In this document: positions 7,279 through 10,866 of the stretch, one piece after another
Layout of the letters: each line of letters starts with the position of its first letter
Numbering within the stretch: position 1 is the stretch's first letter
Origin: Cephalothrix spiralis
Lineage: Eukaryota > Nemertea > Palaeonemertea > Archinemertea > Cephalotrichidae
Reading direction: 5' to 3'
Assembly (NCBI GenBank): GCA_032353305.1
Contig: JAUCNG010390590.1
Location: 1 to 10,866 of the forward strand
Length of the DNA stretch: 10,866 nucleotides
Position numbers and translations under genes: made by a program
The notes under the pieces: generated by a model
The model's database searches: none
Seen by the model: only the letters and a program-made list of their open reading frames with translations
What the model was told of the DNA's origin: nothing

Positions 7279-8551
7279 CGTGTTGCCGTTTTTTGTTATT
7301 CTGGAAGCAATACGTGGAATGAAATGAGTATAATGGTCTTAAATCCGACTGCAATTGTTATCTAGTATAGTATTGTACAAATTAAACTTGATGACACACT
7401 GTAAATAAGACAACAAATAATTATTGTATAAATATTAAATATATAGTTTATGTTTACATGTCTTACATTGAAATTGACATGACATGATGTGCTATCATAG
7501 GGTCACTTAAAAAGTTACAGTTAATATTCAAAACAAATATTTGAATTCCGTAAAAAGAATCTCTAATTTACGCTATTAAGTGTTCATATTTTGACCTTAT
7601 TATTATATTAGGGTTGTTACTTTCTTGGTATGTCGTATTTAAATGAATTAGCTTTTGGTATTTTGTAAATTTAAGTTTTAAGTATAAATTTTTCATATTA
7701 ATCCACTTTTGAGTTTTACGTGACAATATTTCATTTAATCATGCTCGAGAATAGTCTTAAATCTTGAATATATTTTTATCTAGCTAAGTTATGTAGCGTA
7801 TACAAGTCGGGATACGTAAAATAATCACTTCATCAGAAATATAATTGATCTTAGGTCTTAAATAGTTAGGACATTAAATGTAGAAAACAAATATAAGCTT
7901 ATTACACTAATAAATAATAAACTGCATGACTGGAGTATTATAATATAATAGTCTTAATAGATTTAGTAAATATTATGATATAACATTAACAGTAAAAGAT
8001 AGTTTATAAATATATTCGTATTGACTACATACATGTAACAACATCCGGGCATTATTTTCGCGCCTTTTACCCAATTTTATGCGCTAATTATAATTTGTTA
8101 TAATTTTTGAGTGTCGATTTTGGTGCTAAATTGTGTTTAATTGTTAACGCAGCTAAAAAATTGTGTAAAATGCTTTGAAAATACTTTTTTTTAATAATTT
8201 GTATACATTCACTTGTTTCTTAACTACCAAGTTAAATGTTTCTCATCTCAAACGTAAGGGGCCTCTATAAATAAAATTAATGCATTCTGTATTACATTAT
8301 TACAAATAAACAGAGAATATGAAAGTTAAAATGTCACAAATTTTCTTTCAAGAACGTTTTCATTTATGATAACAGCATTGACATTTTAATTAAAAATGAT
8401 ATATTTCTGAAATTATATTCTATTATTTATGATTGTAAATAATGTTATGATAAATTGTAAATAAGTTGCTGAGAGCCTGAGAGATGCGCTTCCTCGACCT
8501 TGACTTGTGTTTATTCTGTAAATGTTTCATGGTTTCTATTTTCGTTGTGTG

Positions 8552-8557
8552 AATAAA
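8552..8557 (+). promoter_or_regulatory. Distal poly(A) signal AATAAA
   Basis: The hexamer follows a T/G-rich stretch and precedes CCAGTCTACTT and a short A run, the look of a genuine transcript end. T/GT-rich sequence follows at about 8600-8660. Use of this site would give a 3' UTR of roughly 1.56 kb. Confidence 0.5.
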
Positions 8558-9143
8558 CCAGTCTACTTAAAAAAATTCTAAATATTTAATGTTATAAGAA
8601 TTCTGTCGCAGATATTTGTTATTCTGGAGTGTCGTGTATTTACATTCTGTATTGAAATATTGTTTTCATGGTTGTCGCAATGTATAACGTACCGGTTTCT
8701 ACCCGGGATGCATCACACTAATGGAACCATGAACTCTAGCTCTACCTCTGTAATTTGTCCTTGTGAAATGCAGCTCGCTGGACCATGTCAAGAAAAGGAG
8801 AGTTTGCTAACAGGTAGTTGATTCAGACCAGATTGAACATAATTTTAAGGAAGGATAACAGACTGATGACGTCCACTATCACAACCGGTCGTGATGCATG
8901 CCGGCTTTAGCGATAACCATAAAATTAATATATCCATTCTGTGAATGTAAAGACCCGAAAAAATATTATTTTTGAAAGGATTTGGCCATTTCTTGCCCAC
9001 TGTTCTTTACTCTTTAGTCAAGTAATAGATTGTGCCTATCCCTAACCCAAGATTTCGGAATCTAATGCACGTTATGGCTGATAGCCCGAAAAGTGTAACA
9101 TAAGGTGAAAAAGAAAACCTTGTTTAATAGGGTCAGCTCTTCT

Positions 9144-9197
9144 AGCATGCGTATATGTTTAAAGTTGCGCATGCGCAGTTCCGTGCAATCGCATGCT
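9144..9197. repeat. Nested GCATGC palindrome
   Basis: AGCATGCG at 9144-9151 and its exact complement CGCATGCT at 9190-9197 are placed almost symmetrically around the self-complementary TGCGCATGCGCA at 9166-9177: the centres are 9170.5 and 9171.5. The outer flanks also pair partly, with AGC..TTC on the left against GAA..GCT on the right. Confidence 0.65.
9166..9177. promoter_or_regulatory. Perfect NRF1-type site TGCGCATGCGCA
   Basis: The 12-mer matches the palindromic NRF1 consensus YGCGCAYGCGCR exactly. In animals such sites usually lie in promoters near transcription starts. Here it is about 740 bases before the GPCR start codon in AT-rich DNA. It may be a promoter element or simply the centre of the surrounding palindrome. 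Confidence 0.45.
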
Positions 9198-9834
9198 TGA
9201 ACCGCTAAAAGATCCTTAAACTTGCTATTCTTGTTTATTCCGGTAAATTTTGTGCATTTTTATTTGTCTTTAGAACATTCATGTGCCCAAACCAGCAGAT
9301 ATTTCATGTAACTTTCTCATGTTATTTATTCTATCAATGTCTATAATTATTTTGTCACTTAGACCTGTCCAAATCTTAGTTTGATTGATCGATATTTTTA
9401 CGAAGAGAATGCAAATTTCCTTTTGTTATCTCTTTAAGAACAAAAAGTAATGATAAATGTAAGAATACTTGATAATCCATTAAGCTATGGCAAAGAAGTT
9501 GATATTGGAATTCATTTCTCTACTAATGCAACAATTACCAATTAATCTTCAATTCTCCTCAAAAATAATACTTATATATTGTGGAATTAATAGGAATTTA
9601 AGTGGTTTTTTATATTTATCTCCATGCAATTAAATGCGTTAATGTTTTTTGTTAAGAATATTGAAAAACGCTTAAAGTAATATATATTTTTTCTAGCTCC
9701 TTCGTTCCAACTTCATCAGCAAATCTGATAACTTTAGCCTGAAGTAATTTTATTGGATTTCCTGATAATTTATTACTTAAAGATGGTTGCATTAACTTGC
9801 ATATCATTATCTTAATTATCGATATATTTTACAG

Positions 9835-9913
9835 CAATGATATTCAGATATTAATTTCTTCCCATAAGTAACACCGACACTGTCAGATCCTGTGACATCA
9901 TCGTTGCATTATC
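9835..9913 (+). promoter_or_regulatory. Possible 5' leader of the GPCR gene with acceptor and short uORF
   Basis: ATATATTTTACAG ending at 9834 is a good splice acceptor, so a 5' UTR intron may end here. Just after it, an ATG at 9837 opens a five-codon frame ending TAA at 9854, a possible upstream ORF. In the receptor frame a TGA at 9893-9895 closes off any N-terminal extension. Confidence 0.35.
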
Positions 9914-10866
9914 ATGGCTAGCAACGTTACAGGAGTCTATCGGGATTATTTTTACAATGTCATTCAAGAAATGGGAGTTAGTGGCGAGCCAAGAGTTTAC
10001 CTCTTCATTTTTACAATGCTTGTAATGGGCGGAATTTTCGGAAATGTAACCGCATTTTTTGTCATGATGTCTAAAGAGATGTCACAGTTTTCGTACAGCG
10101 TTTATTTAGCATCACTTGCATTTTTTGACACTTGTACACTTATTTACCGACTTCTTATGTGCATTAACATTACATGGCGTTTATTGAAAAACACAACAAT
10201 GCCGCTTATAAGTATTCACTCGACACCAGCTTGTCGACTTGTCGAATTTTCCGGTGATGTCTGTTCGACACTAGCGTCATTCCTAGTCGTCGCAATTTCA
10301 TTTGAACGTGTTTTGATAGTTTGTTTCCCTTTCTTCGGGCGGCAGGTTTGCACGCCAAAAATGGCAAAACGCATCGTTGCATTCCTAATTTGCTCAATTT
10401 GTGTATTTCATATTCACCCGAATCTGACTGTTATTGACTACATAGAAGGAATTGGTTGCATTCGTTATCAAAAAGATGTCGCTTACAGCAGTACCGCTGG
10501 TACATTCTCGATCATTTTCATACCTATGATTTTGATATTTATTTGTAATTTTTGTATTATCGCTACCCTGTTGCGGCAAAACAAACTTGGTCAAAGTGGC
10601 GGCAAGCAAAACACTACGCGTAAAGCAACCGTTATGTTGCTGACAGTTTCATGCACGTTTTTCCTCCTTGTCACCCCTGTCGCTGTAAACGGTCTCATTG
10701 CCGGAATTTATCCTCAATTTTTCCTTCTTCCAATTTTTGTATATATTCGCGATTTTACTACAATTCTTTTAACATTGAATAATTGTATAAATTTCTACAT
10801 TTACATTGCTTTTGGAACAGAAGTCCGAAATATCGTGAAAAAAATGTTTTTTTGTTCAAACGGGCA
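9914..10866 (+). CDS. Class A (rhodopsin-like) GPCR, peptide-receptor type, 3' end beyond window
   Basis: 317 codons are open to the right edge without a stop or intron. ATG 9914 is the first Met after an in-frame TGA at 9893 and has a good context (A at -3, G at +4). The encoded protein should sit in the plasma membrane with seven helices at about residues 28-52, 61-85, 107-130, 150-170, 191-218, 238-263 and 274-300. Class A landmarks are N44 (GNV, helix 1), D72 (LASLAFFD, helix 2), C107 and C182 (disulfide to loop 2), P204 (helix 5), P255 (helix 6), and N293 with Y297 (helix 7). N-glycosylation sequons occur at N4, N93 and N170. Deviations are FER at 130-132 instead of DRY, NFYIY instead of NPxxY, no Trp in helix 4, and LLVTP where CWxP is usual. 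The CTPKMAKR motif in intracellular loop 2 and the NNCINFYIY end recall invertebrate neuropeptide receptors. Ligand and subfamily are unknown. Only the C-terminal tail should be missing. Confidence 0.85.
   Translation, partial: MASNVTGVYRDYFYNVIQEMGVSGEPRVYLFIFTMLVMGGIFGNVTAFFVMMSKEMSQFSYSVYLASLAFFDTCTLIYRLLMCINITWRLLKNTTMPLISIHSTPACRLVEFSGDVCSTLASFLVVAISFERVLIVCFPFFGRQVCTPKMAKRIVAFLICSICVFHIHPNLTVIDYIEGIGCIRYQKDVAYSSTAGTFSIIFIPMILIFICNFCIIATLLRQNKLGQSGGKQNTTRKATVMLLTVSCTFFLLVTPVAVNGLIAGIYPQFFLLPIFVYIRDFTTILLTLNNCINFYIYIAFGTEVRNIVKKMFFCSNG

Larger units (their letters stand above)
7006..8575 (+). other. Likely 3' UTR of the ADAMTSL5-like gene (end approximate)
   Basis: The sequence after the TAA is AT-rich with no supported coding frame. 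The minus-strand frame at 7124-7354 is a chance one. Two poly(A) signals are placed well enough to matter, at 7269-7278 and 8552-8557. Other AATAAA words (7909, 7916, 8270, 8305) occur in very AT-rich DNA and carry less weight. The true UTR end depends on which site is used. Confidence 0.5.
8576..9834. other. Intergenic region upstream of the GPCR gene
   Basis: No coding frame could be supported. The only structured part is the GCATGC palindrome at 9144-9197 with its NRF1-type core. A small acceptor/donor-bounded block at 8774-8812 was considered as a 5' UTR exon but not accepted. The stretch 9200-9830 is AT-rich and otherwise unremarkable. Confidence 0.55.

Noticed and set aside
8774-8812. 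Possible small exon between an AAATGCAG acceptor and a GTAGTT donor
   Set aside because: The upstream pyrimidine tract is weak, the block has no protein similarity, and a 5' UTR exon cannot be shown from sequence alone.
10206-10609. Two minus-strand frames (10206-10397 and 10394-10609) opposite the GPCR
   Set aside because: Shadows of the receptor reading frame, which has all seven helices on the plus strand.

Overview
The window is animal (metazoan) genomic DNA. It is AT-rich, its coding blocks are short and flanked by GT..AG splice signals, it carries tRNA-derived SINE-like repeats and a short inverted-repeat transposon, and its two genes belong to families known only from animals or elaborated there: an ADAMTS-like secreted matrix protein with a netrin (NTR) module, and a seven-transmembrane receptor. 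The repeats and receptor style suggest a marine lophotrochozoan, perhaps a mollusc. That lineage call is an inference, and no taxonomic marker is present.

Positions 1-7005, plus strand, hold the 3' part of one multi-exon gene. Five coding exons (1775-1858, 2799-2962, 4014-4422, 5165-5236, 6668-7005) join in phase and encode most of an ADAMTS-type spacer, a very basic linker, and a C-terminal NTR (C345C) domain ending at TAA 7003-7005. Spacer plus terminal NTR is the architecture of ADAMTSL5. The N-terminal thrombospondin and Cys-rich part must lie before position 1. A 3' UTR follows, with a good proximal poly(A) signal at 7269-7278 and a convincing distal one at 8552-8557.

The introns are full of repeats. 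Intron 1859-2798 has hairpins and a fragment resembling a SINE body. Intron 2963-4013 contains a 490-bp element (3322-3811) with 15-bp terminal inverted repeats and an exact 8-bp target-site duplication, which fits a non-autonomous hAT-type transposon. Intron 4423-5164 has a 12-bp repeat cluster and a minus-strand tRNA-Ser-like SINE head. Intron 5237-6667 has a plus-strand tRNA-derived SINE.

Positions 8576-9834 are intergenic and include a nested palindrome centred on a perfect NRF1-type site (9166-9177). From 9914 to the window end an uninterrupted plus-strand reading frame encodes a class A (rhodopsin-like) GPCR of 317 visible residues, intronless and open at the right edge. Several of its class A signature motifs are altered. 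The two genes lie on the same strand, and nothing in the sequence links their functions.
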